Of a stretch of DNA of 64,000 nucleotides, positions 34,091 to 46,150 are shown piece after piece. Numbering within the stretch: position 1 is the stretch's first letter; each line of letters begins with the position of its first letter. The notes under the pieces were generated by a model, which ran no database searches, was not told the DNA's origin, and worked only from the letters and a program-made list of their open reading frames with translations. Position numbers and translations under genes: made by a program. Source of the DNA: Quercus robur (lineage: Eukaryota > Streptophyta > Magnoliopsida > Fagales > Fagaceae); assembly GCF_932294415.1 (NCBI RefSeq), contig NC_065535.1, positions 12,494,282 to 12,558,281 on the forward strand, given 5' to 3'.

Positions 34091-35182
34091 GGGTTGTTTA
34101 GATTTGCAAGTTTTCATTACTCATTACTCAATTTTCATCACTCATTACTCAAAATCGGTGGGTCCCACGGAGAAGAAGTCTGTTTGACTCTGTTTTCAAG
34201 TTTTGTTTCCATCACTCAATTCTTTGATTTTTGAGTGATGAGTTATGGAAACTGAAAACAAGTTTGAAGTGTTTTCAAGTTATGGAAATAGAATTATGGT
34301 GACATTTTGGTAATTTCATTCAACTAATGGGCCCCACGGTCAGTGTATAGTCATTTCAATGCCAACCTTTGCTCCCCCAACGGGTCTCTTCATACCAAAC
34401 CAAACCCCTTTCCCTTCCAATAATTTCTTTTTCTTCTCTTCCCAAGTCGGCCTCTCCATAGCCACTAGTAGTTGTTCTCTCTCATCCCGGTCTACCACTC
34501 CATCCTATTCTATCACACAACCCACATTCAAAGATTCGAAAAGGCCTCAAAACACCCAATACTTTGACCAAAATTTGAAACCCACCGGATTGGAAAATCA
34601 ATGAATCAAAGAGGAAATTACAAGCACCAAACCCATACAAAGGAAACCCATCACCGATATACCCACAAAATTCCTAACCCAAACCGGAGAGATGTATAGA
34701 TCCACAATAACAAAATAAAGGAGGGCGAAGCAAAAATCTAATGGGTCATGATGGAGGAGATCGGTGTTGTTGTTGCCCGTCGGAGGTGATCTTGCAAGCT
34801 GGGTGCCAGTGGAGATCAGTGCTGTTTGTACTTAGTGACGTGGAGATTGACATTGTTTGGACTCGGTGAAAGGAAGAGAATGGAGGGGGTGAAGAGGAAG
34901 AGAGAACTGTGTCTAGGTATTGGGGGAGAGTGACGAAAAAAAAAAAAAAAAGGAGAAAAGGGGATTTATGGGGAGAGAGAGGATACACGCAGGTATGGTG
35001 CTCAGGTAGTGGGTCAAGTATGGGTCCCACAAAAAGTATAAATATTTGAGTGATGAGAAGTTGAAAACAGTGTGCCAAACTTGTGGGGTTTAAGAAATTG
35101 AGGTATTTTAAGTGATGAATGATGAGTGACGAAAATTGAGTAAAGGATGATGAGTGATGATTTTTTTAATACCAAATAGCCC
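34091..35182. mobile_element. TIR element, gggttgtttag ends (copy 2 only), 1.09 kb
   Basis: Ends read ggg(t/c)t(g/a)ttt(a/g)g in inverted orientation, each bordered by ctag (34087-34090 and 35183-35186), which fits a short 3-4 bp target repeat as in PIF/Harbinger (Tourist-like) elements. Subterminal arrays of actcat(c/t)actcatt occur on the left, and their inverse gatgagtgatga on the right. The matching site in copy 1 is uninterrupted. No supported coding frame inside. Confidence 0.65.
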
Positions 35183-35479
35183 CTAGCCTTTTTAAGTCTA
35201 GAACTAAAATCAGTTTTATTTAATCATTTTGTATGTTGTTTATCTCACAGTGTTAGGCTTGACGTTGTTTTTTTTATTGTAACATGTTTTGTTATATTCA
35301 TTGATAAGGAGGCTATTATTTTTGTTTTTACTTTTCTAGTGGGTTTTGATGTAAATATCAAAGAAGTTTAGGTTGCCATCACATTAGTACCTTCCAATTA
35401 AGTGATTTCCGTTTTGTAGGTTTTCAAATTCTCTTTTGAATAAGTGGCCCATTAAGATACTTTACAAGATTACTTTTAG

Positions 35480-35680
35480 TGTGAGATTGGAAAACGTGTT
35501 TTGCGAGTTTTTTAGCGGGTGTTTTTTTGAGTGGGTCCATGAATACTGTTCATGGGATCCATAACTTAAGAAAAATACAAATTTAATCTTAAAATTGGGT
35601 CTCACGACATTATTCACACATTTAAAAATTATTTTATTACAGTGTTTTCAGTAATAAACAATATCCAAATAAACCCCTAG
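35480..35680. mobile_element. MITE fragment (copy 2 only)
   Basis: About 200 bp inserted relative to copy 1, with the gggtccatgaatactgttca core and atatccaaataaacccc end that match the style of the MITE at 8.56 kb. Borders are approximate. Confidence 0.5.
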
Positions 35681-36399
35681 TATAACCATAAATTGTAGGA
35701 TTCTATTGGTTAGTCGATGGAAGGTGGAGCTTTGTCACATCTTCTAAGAAACTAACTTTCGTGCAAGGGGAGTAAAGCAAACAAATAGTAAATTCTCTAT
35801 GATTCTTGCCTTGACCAATTATTTTATTTTATTTTTATAAATTATTTGCTAAAATAACACAATTTTAAACTTAACTAACCATATAGCTTTTCTTAAACTT
35901 TTCTTCTGGAGAGAAGAGTTCAAACACTAAATTTGTCTATCCAAGAGATAACTCCACCCCGCTATGTTGACATGATTAATGTGCATGAAATTGTATCATG
36001 GTCGTTTCATATTTTGAGTGAATCTCTTTTTCTTTAAATGCGATTTTCTTCTAAAATAATGAAATTTATCTTTCAAAAAGAATAGTATACTTGGACACGT
36101 ATCTAGTTAGCAAGTTTTTTTTTTTTTTTAGAAAGTAGTTAGCAAGATAATTTAGCATAACACATGTGAAGCTTGTCTTTTGGATGTACAAATTAATGAA
36201 AAGAAATATTATGTTCACAGTAAATCATAAAATGATAGGTTATTATTAGTTATTTTTGGTGAGCAAAAAAATAATCTTAATGGCAAGTTCAACTTAGAAG
36301 CATAATAATGCATTTCTCTTAAATTTTTCGTAAAAGTATGCTATTTGAAAAAAAAAAAGAAAAAAGAAAAAGAAAAAAAAGCCTATTTTGACATAGATG

Positions 36400-36643
36400 T
36401 ACGCGGAGAGATGCTGGACACATGGACACCGACAGTTCGCTGAGTCAGCCAAGGATAGATCCAATCACGTTATATGGATAAGCCCATGTATGTAATGATT
36501 CGTTAACCCACCTTGTACTAACCATGGTAAACTCACCCCCCTATAAAATCCCAACTCATCCAGTCCCAAACCAAGCCATAATCAAAGAAACTTCCACTAC
36601 CACCACAAGTCAAGCAACTTACAAAACAGAAAGAAATTTCACC
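36400..36643 (+). promoter_or_regulatory. Promoter of DnaJ copy 2
   Basis: Conserved with copy 1: cgcggagagatgctgga, cgctgagtcag, atcacgttatatggataag, actaaccatggtaaact and TATA box tataaaat (about 36542-36549), roughly 100 bp before the ATG. The stretch just upstream is A-rich and unlike copy 1. Confidence 0.7.
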
Positions 36644-37150
36644 ATGATTTCAATTTCCACATCAACTTCTTTCTCCTCAGCCCATTTCACTTTTTCAAAG
36701 GTTGTCTCCACCGCCTGCTCAAAGCCCATCAAGAACCGTTCATCGCTTCGTATCTCCGCCGCTTGCTGCACATCAACGGCGGAGAGGCCGGCGACTGGGT
36801 CCCACGCTACGACAACGTCGTCACTCTACGAGGTCCTTGGGATTCAAGCCGGTGCCACGTGTCAGGAGATTAAGGCTGCATACAGAAGATTGGCTAGGGT
36901 TGTGCACCCAGATGTTGCAACTAACGGTCAACGGGGTCAGACCTCAGCTGGGGATCGGTTCATGAAGGTCCACGAAGCCTATGCCACGCTGTCAGACCCG
37001 GAGAAACGCGCCGATTACGATCGCGTGCTTTACAGTCGCCGGCCAACTGTGAGTTATTCGCCGCTGGGAATGTCCACGTGTACGGACACGATGGCTTCGC
37101 GGTTTTCTGGGTATGCACGGCGGAGATGGGAGACCGATCAATGCTGGTAG
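36644..37150 (+). CDS. J11: Chloroplast DnaJ 11-like J-domain protein, copy 2
   Basis: Single-exon gene of 168 aa, paralogue of the gene at 30749. Start at ATG 36644, in a position matching copy 1; the frame is open further upstream, but that part corresponds to the 5' leader and TATA region. It has a transit peptide with a few extra residues (VSTACSKPIKN), then a J domain with SLYEVLGI, HPDV and FMKVHEAYATLSDPEKRADYDRVL, and the ETDQCW end. The J domain differs from copy 1 at only a few residues, so both genes look functional and under constraint. Role as for copy 1: plastid Hsp70 co-chaperone of the DnaJC class. Confidence 0.93.
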   Translation: MISISTSTSFSSAHFTFSKVVSTACSKPIKNRSSLRISAACCTSTAERPATGSHATTTSSLYEVLGIQAGATCQEIKAAYRRLARVVHPDVATNGQRGQTSAGDRFMKVHEAYATLSDPEKRADYDRVLYSRRPTVSYSPLGMSTCTDTMASRFSGYARRRWETDQCW

Positions 37151-39960
37151 CCTTAAAAAAGTTGGAAGATTATTAGTATTAGGACTAGAATTTCTGATTA
37201 AAAATTACAGATCAGACTTGTTTTTTTTAGTCAGATTTGTAATTCCTGGTTTCAAGGGTATCTGAATCTTAGGAGCTCAGGATTTGATTTTAGGTTTAGG
37301 GTACTCAGGCACAGTATATTATTAGTAACTGTGCTCATATAATATGCGTATTGTAAACTGTAATCAGGCGACTTTTTTACAGCCTGAATTTATGGAGATT
37401 TTGCATTTTCCACTTTCAATTACTTTTTTATTTTTCAGAGAACGCCCTTTACTCTTTATAGTAAATCAAATCCTTACTTTTTTGTATTTTTGTTTTTTTA
37501 AATCAAATCCCTATACTATGTAGAGGAATGAGTGTGAGTTTATAAACATTATCCATTACCATTTTAGGAATCATAGTATTTCTTTTGACGGTACTTATTT
37601 CGAGGTTGAACTGAGATTACACCTATAAATTTCATCTGGTTTGTTGTTTGTTGTTTTTTTTTTTTTTTTTTTTTTTTGAGAAACATTTCATTTGGTCATA
37701 AAGTGATATGTGTATTGGATTGTATCAAATTCAATTATACGATTTTGTTTAGGTGAAAATTATACGGCTTCTTAAAAAAAAACCCATATTTTATATGTAC
37801 TAAATCTTTTTTTTTTCAAGGGATATATAATGTCAAATTGAACTGTATAAACAATTACAAAATGTCATAATTATGACTAAACTAAATTTTTGGGTCCTGC
37901 AATTTAAAAAGAAGGGTTCAACCATTTTGATTTGTGGCACTTTATCTGTGTTATGTACTTTTTTTTTTTTGATAATTATGTTATATGTTTATATAGATGA
38001 GATTTACTAATCTGTGCCTTTAGGTATAAATTAGTACCTCATTTTAAGAAATTTTTTATAAAAAATAAAAAAAAAAATTAATTATTTTGATAACTTTTTC
38101 AGTTTTTCATAAATCTTTTTCTAAAATGAATGAATAATGTGTATCTAAAAACATATGTTAATCGTACCCAATATAATTATATGTACTTTTTACACATTCA
38201 AGCAACAAAAAAAAAGAAAAGAAAAGAAGAAGGGTAAGTACAAATACGAAATTAGCCAATTGACCTTATGAATTGACAATTGGGCTGTGCACTTTTTGTA
38301 TTTAATAGCATTTCGGAAGATGCATCATCATTCCTACCATTTATAATGGTACATTGGTACCTGACGGACCAACAACTTTAGGTTAGCTTGTGTTGGACCT
38401 AAATTTAACATTAAAGGCCTTTGTATATGATAGAATGATTTCTATTATGGTACATTGGTACCTGACGGACCTCATCAAAAAACAAAAAAAAAAATTGGTA
38501 CCTGACGGACCAACAACTTTAAGTTGGCTTGTGTTGGATCTAAACGTAACATTAAAGGCGTTGGTATATTTAAAATTAAGTTGGGCATGAATTTTATTTA
38601 TTTATTTTTTGGAGTAGATATGATAAGAATGATTTCTATTCTATTATGATTCATGATTATTCTTTATTTTCAGGTTAAAATATCAATCATCTTTTTGCTT
38701 TTCAAAAAAAAAATTAAGACACTTGTATTTTGCATTAATATTATGGGTGGATAATAGACATTCTACTTTTACAAAGGCCATACTTTGGTCACATATTATT
38801 TCAACAGTCTCTCTGATAAAAAGAAAAAGACAAATTTTTTTTTAAAAAAAAACTCTTTCTATGGCCTTCGCTTTTTGCACCCAAACGTTCTCTCTTTCCT
38901 TTATTTTTATTTTTATTTTTATTTTTTTTAAGAATTTATATTTAAATTAACGTGTAAATTATAATTTCATTATTGTAATTTCACAAAACGCGTAGAGATG
39001 ACAGTTTGTACATGTGCAATACATTATGGCAAATTATTAAAAAATGAGTACAATCAATAAAGAATTTTGGGTATACAATTAATGAAGAATTTGTTCATTT
39101 TATTGGGCCATGTGCATCTTAGTTGTTCCGGATATATAGTTGATTAGTTTCTCAAAAAAAAAAAAAAAAAAAAAAATTGTTATGGATACTAAAAATGAGA
39201 TGGTTTGAGTTATTTGTTGGTAGTAGTAAACAAATTACGATCAATTTAATTTGTTAAATTAATTTAACTTGTGTTTTTGTATCAAAGAGTTACAAGAATT
39301 TTTTCTTTTGAAAAAAAAATCGTGTGAAAGGAACAGTGAAAACCAAATTATGGTATTAATTAAAATTCTCAACATATTCAACAATATTTTTCACATCTTA
39401 TTTTCTTATGCATTATTATTTTCTAACTAACTCATAGATCTCAATATTTTAAAGTGGTAATTGCCAAAAACTATCAACTTGTTTTGTTAGTTAAGGATGA
39501 CAACGGTCAGCTTTGGGTTGGATATACCCATATTTGACTTTGAGTTTTTATCTATGGATACCTGGACTCCGAAATCCAATTACCACTCATACCTAATTGC
39601 TATTGAATATCTTTTCTGTGAATATCCATACCCAACTTGAACTCGATTTGTTTCTCAAAAAAAAAAAAAAAAAAAAAAACTTGAACTCGACTTAAAATAA
39701 AATAAAAAAATAAAACTTTTACCTTTTTATTTTTATTTTTAAAATTAAAAACGTGATTTTGCAGCCTAAAAAATTGATCTTGCTCTTTTATGGCCGGACA
39801 TATGGCACTATATAGAATATGGAATCCTTTAAAAGTATGTTTAATGGGGATTAAATAGTAAAATAATCTTCCTATTATTTTCACTTTGACTAATCCAATC
39901 AACTCTTGATAGATTATAATCAATATAAATAATAATTCCCATATCAAAGATTTATATTAG
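37151..39960. other. Intergenic spacer with short repeats
   Basis: The first 450 bp are the copy-2 3' region. After that the sequence is AT-rich with no supported gene. At 38347-38580 a module ggtacctgacggaccaacaac...cttgtgttgga(c/t)ctaaa is present twice with a third partial copy between them (module starts near 38356, 38457 and 38497). Confidence 0.55.
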
Positions 39961-40092
39961 CACATAAGAATGACAATGGGGTGGGTTTCCTTTTCCCCGC
40001 CCTCGTCCCACTTCTGCTTCAGGGCATTTTTTTTCCCGTCTTGTTCTAGCAGATACCAATGGGTGCCTACAGGTACCCATCCCACCACACTC

Positions 40093-40142
<50 letters not shown>

Positions 40143-40375
40143 TAAATTTATTTTGAATGCATTAAATTAAAATTCATAAATCATTTAAAAAAAAAAACTT
40201 TCCAATACCTTTTCAAAGCATAACAATACAACAACAACAAAAAATAAAATAATTCAAGTAATAAAAAATACAAAAACAATTCAAACATAGCAATACAACA
40301 ATTACAAAATATAAACAATGTAAATATTAAAACATAAAAATATAAATTAAATAATACAATATACAAAAACATTAT

Positions 40376-41569
40376 TGTAGGGATAAGGGCCCAAAATCAT
40401 ATATTAGGCCTTGGGCTTTTATCCGAGGATGTTGAATGGTCCGAGAAGGGACAAATAGTTATGAGAGATTCTAATTTAAAGTCTCATGAGTAAGGAATGA
40501 ATGGAATGTGGTCCGAGGAGGAACTCTTCCTTAGATATGATGAATATAGCTCAAGTATGTATTCCAGCAACTAGAGTGACCCTCCTAGAAGCTCCAGTGA
40601 TAGGGATGTGCCTCATGAACATACGAGAATGAAGGAAATCCAAAAATATCTAAGAGAAAGTTGCCACCACCGCATTAATTGCACTGTAGCTACTTTTCTG
40701 GCTGCATTTATGTGGAGAAGACTCCTGAACAGTGCTGTCTTGGTCACCACCATTCAGAAGAAACCAAAGATGGTGTCTAATAGGACATACACTCAAGTAA
40801 AGGCTCAAATGATCAACAGGTGTAGGATCAAAATGATTCCAAGGGAGCTATATAATGTGAGAGGCCCTCTATGAGATGAGGATAAAAAATTCATCAAAGA
40901 GTATTGTAGTAATAAAAACTATACTTGTAATCAGTTTAATTGATTTATATGGAGATCAACCTCCTCGGACAATGAATTCATTCAGCTCTACGTTCTTTGT
41001 TTTTGCTATACCATCTTCTGAAGCTGTCCTAACAATTGTTAAATTCATTAGAACTTAGTTTTTCGATCCATTCTCTACAAATTTATTGTACTGGGCTCAC
41101 TGGGCCAAGATCCCTTACATTTTTGAGCTTGAGCTGCAAAACGGGTCCTTACAATTTTAAATTTAAAGTCAGAGAGCTAAAAGCACATATGTATGATGGG
41201 ACAGGCACTCAAGTAAAGGCTCAAATAATCAACAGGTGTAGGATCAAGATGATTCCAAGGGGGCTATATAGTGTGAGAGACCCTCTATGAGATGAGGATA
41301 AAAAATTCATCAAAGAGTACTGTAGTAATAAAAATTATACTTGTAATCAGTTTAATTGATTTATATGGAGATCAACCTCCTCGGACAATGAATTCATTCA
41401 GCTCTACGTTCTTTGTTTTTGCTTGACCATCTTTTGAAGCTGTCCTAACCATTGTTAAATTCATTAGAACTTAGTTTTTCGACCCACTCTCTACAAATTT
41501 ATTATACTGGACTCACTAGGCCAAGATCCCTTACATTTTTGAGCTTGAGCTGCAAAACGGGTCCTTACA
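40376..41569. mobile_element. Solo LTR (LTR retrotransposon remnant), edge duplicated
   Basis: Starts tgtagggataagggccc and ends ggtccttaca, flanked by attat at 40371-40375 and 41570-41574. The distal part was later duplicated in tandem with offset 415 bp, copying the LTR end and some flanking DNA. No internal coding region remains. Lineage is uncertain, perhaps Gypsy. Short open frames inside are not genes. Confidence 0.7.
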
Positions 41570-41613
41570 ATTATAAATTTAAAGTCAGAGAGCTAAAAGC
41601 ACATATGTATGTT
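40786..41613 (+). repeat. 415-bp tandem duplication spanning an LTR edge
   Basis: Unit 1 starts near 40786 and unit 2 near 41201. They are almost identical (shared actcaagtaaaggctcaaat, cctcctcggacaatgaattc, gagctgcaaaacgggtcc). Each unit includes the LTR end and about 40 bp of genomic flank (aaatttaaagtcagagagc...), so the duplication came after the LTR insertion. Confidence 0.85.
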
Positions 41614-41849
41614 TTATATAAAACCTAAAAAAAATAAATTCTAATAGTTAAAATGTAAACAGGGAGGGTGTTAGGGAAAATGTTAACCCCCATCCCTGTC
41701 CTAATTGTTATGTTGGCTAAGTAAAACCCATCCATTAAGGGCGGGTGAGGCTAGTACCCATGGGTGCAAGTTTAAATTACCATCCCTATCAATATGAAAA
41801 CAAAACGTTTAATAAGGAAAGATATATTATAATAAAACTAGTAAGAGGG

Positions 41850-42425
41850 GTCTGTAGCTAACCCGTCAAAATCGACTCGATCCAACCCAACTTGTTGAGT
41901 TGGGTCGATTTTAAAGTCGGTTGGGTTGGGTTGTGAATTTATTATTATTATTTTTTATTTTTTATTTTTACAGTAGGTTGGGTTGGGTTCAGATCATAAG
42001 ATTCACAAATCCGTCTAACTTGACCCAACCCACCTATGTTTAATATATATTTAAAAGTATATTATAAAATTTTGTTATTTACTTTTTGCTTCTCTTCTTA
42101 ATTCAAATCTAAACCCTAAGTTCTGCTCATATAATTTTTGTTGATATGATGTTATACTTAGGATTAATTGCTTCTAAATTTGCTCTTATTTATGGTGGTG
42201 TTATTCTAATACTCAATTTCATAATAATAAAAAATTAAAAAAAATTTGTCCAACCCATGGGTCTAACCCGATCCACGTGGGTTAGGTTACATTAGGTTGG
42301 ACCGTTGTGAGGGGTTGAGTTGGGTTGAATTTTTCTAACCCACTCTAATGGATTGAGTTAAAAAAAAACCTCTCAACCCAATCCAATCCTACCTATACAC
42401 ACCTCTACTAATAATGTAATCAATT
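41850..42425. mobile_element. Possible hAT-type repeat rich in gggttgggtt
   Basis: Edges agtaagaggggtctgtagc and ...ctacctatacacacctctact are imperfectly inverse. The interior holds many ttgggttgggtt / aacccaaccc motifs near both ends. No coding frame, no confirmed target repeat. Confidence 0.4.
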
Positions 42426-42676
42426 GTTGTTTTAAAACTAACCACTAACATTTGAAAAAGTTTCCTAATAAACTGATATTGACTTTGTCAACTCATGATA
42501 TTATGTCTAATGAATCAAAAAAAGGTTACAAATGGATATTACAGATGTTATGTATTTTTAACTGATATTGACTTTGCAAACTCGTGATGGATATTAGAGA
42601 TGTAATGTATGTTTAAGATATTTGTAAACGTATATTTGAATTCCAATTTATAAGAGCGCCATTAACAAAAAAAACA

Positions 42677-43782
42677 AAAATGGTCGGGTAATACCTGTAC
42701 CCGATCCACCAAATTTTAGGGAAAACCCTCCTCGATGCCTAGATTCCCCATTTGGTTATAGGGATGGCAATTTAGATCCAACCCGCGGATAACCAGCCTG
42801 GTCCGACCCTAATGGGCCGGATTTTACCCGGTCTGATAAATAATCGGGTCGGGTATGGGTTTAAAAAAAAACCTGAAGCGGGTCTGGGTCGGATTCGGGT
42901 TTTATCAAAAAACCCAAAACCCGACCCGGTTAAGACCCGATTATATTATATATAAAATTACTAAATTACCCTCATATATATATATATATATAGTTAAAAC
43001 CCTAAACTCTCAATTCCGCTCCTCATTTAAGCCTTTCACACCTCTCATCTCTTTAGCTCTCTCAGTCACTGCCTCTCATCTCTCAGCAATCTCACATGCA
43101 CGGCCACAAGCCGTATGTATAGTGTGATGAACAACATGAACTCATCAGACAAGAGCTAGTGGGATCCCGTTTCCGACAGATGGAAGTACCGATACCAGAA
43201 GAGCTAACCATCCTCGCCGTTCCGACAGATTTAAGAAGGGAAGGAGGCAGTTTCGTCCTTGCCGTTCCCGTTTCTCTCAAGTCTTAACTCCGTTTTGTCC
43301 TCGCCGTCGTTGATCTCGCACTGCCTCCATTTTTTTTTCTATTTTTTTTCTAGGTTCAGTTCGCCTCAATCATGTGAATTTGTGTTTGTGTTTGTGTTCA
43401 TGATTTCTGAAAGGGAAAAATGAAAATCATAGATTTGAAATTTGTGTTTGGATTATGATTTTGAAAGGGAAAATGTAGATCTGAAATCTGTGTTTGTGAT
43501 TTCTTTGTTTGTGTTTGTGTTTGTGCTTGGATCTGAAATTTTTTTTTTTTGGTTGGGCCACGAATTGAGCCCAATCCTTTAACGGGGCCTGCGGGGCTCG
43601 GGAAAAAAACCCGCTTAGTTAACAGGCCCAGTCCGAGCCATGGGTCTTGGCCCGCGGGTCGGGTTCGGGTATAGAAAAACTCGGCCCGAACCTGACCCGT
43701 TGCCATTCCTATTTGGTTAGGCAAAACTCGCACTTATTGGGTTGGGTCAAGTACTTGTAGCCCAACGGATATTGGCCATCCA
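42677..43782. mobile_element. Outer MITE hosting the hAT-like element
   Basis: Short outer arms (atggtcgggtaatacctgtac... left, ...gcccaacggatattggccat right) are roughly inverse and lie outside the inner element's target repeats. The arms are short, so this is a tentative reading of a nested insertion. Confidence 0.4.
42759..43711. mobile_element. hAT-like non-autonomous element, 953 bp
   Basis: Inverted ends tagggatggcaa and taggaatggcaa (hAT-type YAGG start) with an 8-bp target repeat tttggtta (42751-42758 and 43712-43719). Subterminal sequence is rich in cgggtcgggt / acccgacccg motifs. The interior (about 43000-43340) is CT- and GC-richer (for example cctcgccgttccgacag) and could be captured host DNA, but no frame is convincing. 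Confidence 0.7.
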
Positions 43783-43789
43783 TGATTTT

Positions 43790-44672
43790 TTTTAATGGAG
43801 TCATAAGACTTATTTAATGAGTCATGTAACTTGTTTATTGTTAGATAATATATGTGGATGAATTTATAAGTCGTCATGTAATTAGTTGAAGGATATTCCT
43901 CCAAATTGGTTCAGAGGAAATGTCATATAGATAGTTATAACGTTTTGATTATATGGATTAGAATTATTTTGTCATTTCATATAAATAAATGTGTAAGACT
44001 TTAAGTTAACAATTATTAGACCTTTCTGGAGTTAGAGTACTCATTTTATGGAGAAATTATTTACTTCTACCGGAGGAGTCATTCCCCCTCTCCTATATAA
44101 GCACTTGTATCAATGCTTGTATAATATAAAAACTACTACATTTTAGCTAACCAAACTTAGAATTTATCGACATTTACGTAAACTTACACTGGTACTATTC
44201 ATTTTGCATTTAATTATTATTTTTCTTTATTTACATATCCCAAGGACGAATGAAGAGTATAGATAATGGTTGTTGTATGTGAAGAAAAAGAAATAATTAA
44301 AAAAATAAAGAAAAATTAATATTTTAATGAACTGTAGTGTAAAATTGATAATCTGATGTTGGGTGTTTTAAAAAGTGAGTATGTAAAACAAAATTAGTAG
44401 GTTTTTATATTAAAATAGACAAAAAAATTTGCACGAGCTGATGCAAATACTCTTAGGTGGATTTGGGGTTTAACAATTACAAGCCTTCATTTATTCATTT
44501 GATAGCTTTAGTTACTTGGAGGAAAAATAAAGTCATGAATTGTTTTTGGTAACGAGATTTATCTTGTCGTTACAGCTCTTGATGTAACAATGATTTGTTA
44601 CAACAAGCAGCAAACATTACTTGTCATGGAATATTATGTAAAGGCAACAAAACAACTATGGTTCTTTGTTAT
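43790..44672. other. Intergenic spacer
   Basis: No gene. A stretch ending ttgcacgagctgatgcaaatactctt near 44430-44455 resembles the end of the gagcaattacat family at 32.07 kb, but the partner end was not found. Confidence 0.45.
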
Positions 44673-45010
44673 TGTTAGAAATATTGAATAAGTGTATTAT
44701 ACTTCTCAGTGAAAGAATAGATATGAGTGCCTTTATATAGGAGGCATATGAGTGCAGTACAAGAATGTGTGCTATACAAGTAATCTAGTTGGGTCTAAAG
44801 CCCACAACACTATACACGTTAACAGCCCACCTCAAACTCAAGATGGATGTGAGACCAACTTGAAGTTGTCAACCAAAGTATAAAGGAGTCCCTTAGGATG
44901 TGACTTGGTGAAGATATCTGTAAGTTGATTTTTAAAGGAGACTGAGATCAGCTTGAGAGCACCATGGACAAGATGATAACGGATAAAACGACAATAAATC
45001 TCGATATGTG

Positions 45011-46150
45011 TTGGGAAATTTAGACGCCGGTTGATAGAATTAACAAGTTTTAAATCCAAGTTTGTTAATTAGATTTATTATGAATAAAACTTGTTAAAAC
45101 AAACAGACATCAATATCATGCAGCGAAAAAAAAAAAAAAAGACAAAATATGATGACCCAAGAAAACCAATGAAACAAACTAGTTTCACAATAAAAAACCT
45201 GAGGGGAAACCTTCTCGAAAAGCAATCCACTATAGTAAAGAGAAGTTTCAGATCTAGTACAAAACCTTTGTCCCTAGACTCTACAATTCCCGTAGATGAA
45301 CTCACAGCAAAAACCTTCTACCGCTTCAGAATATCTGAACTCTTCAATATATGAACACCACCCTTTTTGATGCACGGATCCCAGTACATGACTAACTCCT
45401 TTGCACAAATCTCAATACGTGAGTCACTCACCAACTTAAGAAAGATTGTTGGCTGCAAAGTTCTTCACTTCATCAACAATGAAGATCAAGAAGCACTTAG
45501 TTACAAAACCTTAAGGCGCAAAGATGCAGTAACTTCTTTAAGAGAGAATAAGGTATCGGTCACATTTTGTATATGTTCTCGTTGTATTCTCTTATGTGAC
45601 GGCTTCTAAAATAAGCCTTATATAGGTCTAGGGTTGTGAGAAAAGAAACCCTACACATATATATTAACATGGGCCGAAAATCAGATCTGAAAATCTGAAT
45701 TCCTATAACCTCAATCGATCGAGAGGTGTCGAGGAGGTGTCAAGCTTTAAACTTCGACAGATACAGCTATCGAGAAGCTATCGAGGAGACAGGAGCTATC
45801 CAGGAGACAGGAGATTTCTCGATCGATCCACCAACTATCGAGAGGTGTCAAAATTGCGATAACAATCAACTGAAGAGCTTGATAGATAGCCTAGCTGTCA
45901 AGAGGTGTCAAGCTATTTGTCCGCAGGTGTCGAGCTATCTGTCCAGATTTAATGAATAGCTTTTCTTCACTTGTTTCTTGGTCCAATCTTCATGGCTTTA
46001 ATACTAGACTTGAACAACATGTTTTTTTGAAGTATTAAACACATCCTAGATCTACCCAAATACAAGTAAAATGCGTTTTGTCAAAGGATTAGCCAATTAC
46101 ATAAAAGAATGACATTTGTTTTTAACAAGTAAAATACATATGTCCTAACA
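45011..46150 (-). mobile_element. Solo Copia LTR nested in RNase H region
   Basis: About 1.14 kb bounded by atgtg on both sides (45006-45010 and 46151-46155), ending catatgtcctaaca. The distal part (gaagtattaaacacatccta...gatctacccaaata) matches the LTRs of the 7.46-13.4 kb Copia element, so it belongs to the same or a close family. It includes a cluster of atcgag motifs (45714-45955). No internal region; consistent with LTR-LTR recombination. Confidence 0.8.

Larger units (their letters stand above)
31865..37600 (+). repeat. Tandem segmental duplication, copy 2 (DnaJ-containing)
   Basis: Begins cagtgtgctcacaaaaacagg and is collinear with copy 1 in the same order and orientation, through the gene to about 37.6 kb. 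Private insertions are the nested element at 32069-33859, a TIR element at 34091-35182 and a MITE fragment near 35480-35680, none of which is present in copy 1. Confidence 0.85.
39966..41790. mobile_element. Possible hAT-type element hosting a solo LTR
   Basis: Left side gaatgacaatggggtggg...cccgccctcgtccc and right side gggcgggtgaggc...ttaccatccctatc are roughly inverse and resemble the tagggatggcaa family at 42.76 kb. A (TA)n run lies at about 40097-40133. The central 1.2 kb is a separate solo LTR. No target repeat could be confirmed, so the call is tentative. Confidence 0.4.

Noticed and set aside
36524-36643. Longer N-terminus for DnaJ copy 2
   Set aside because: The extension covers the TATA box and leader. 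The copy-1 equivalent is not open, and the ATG at 36644 aligns with the copy-1 start.
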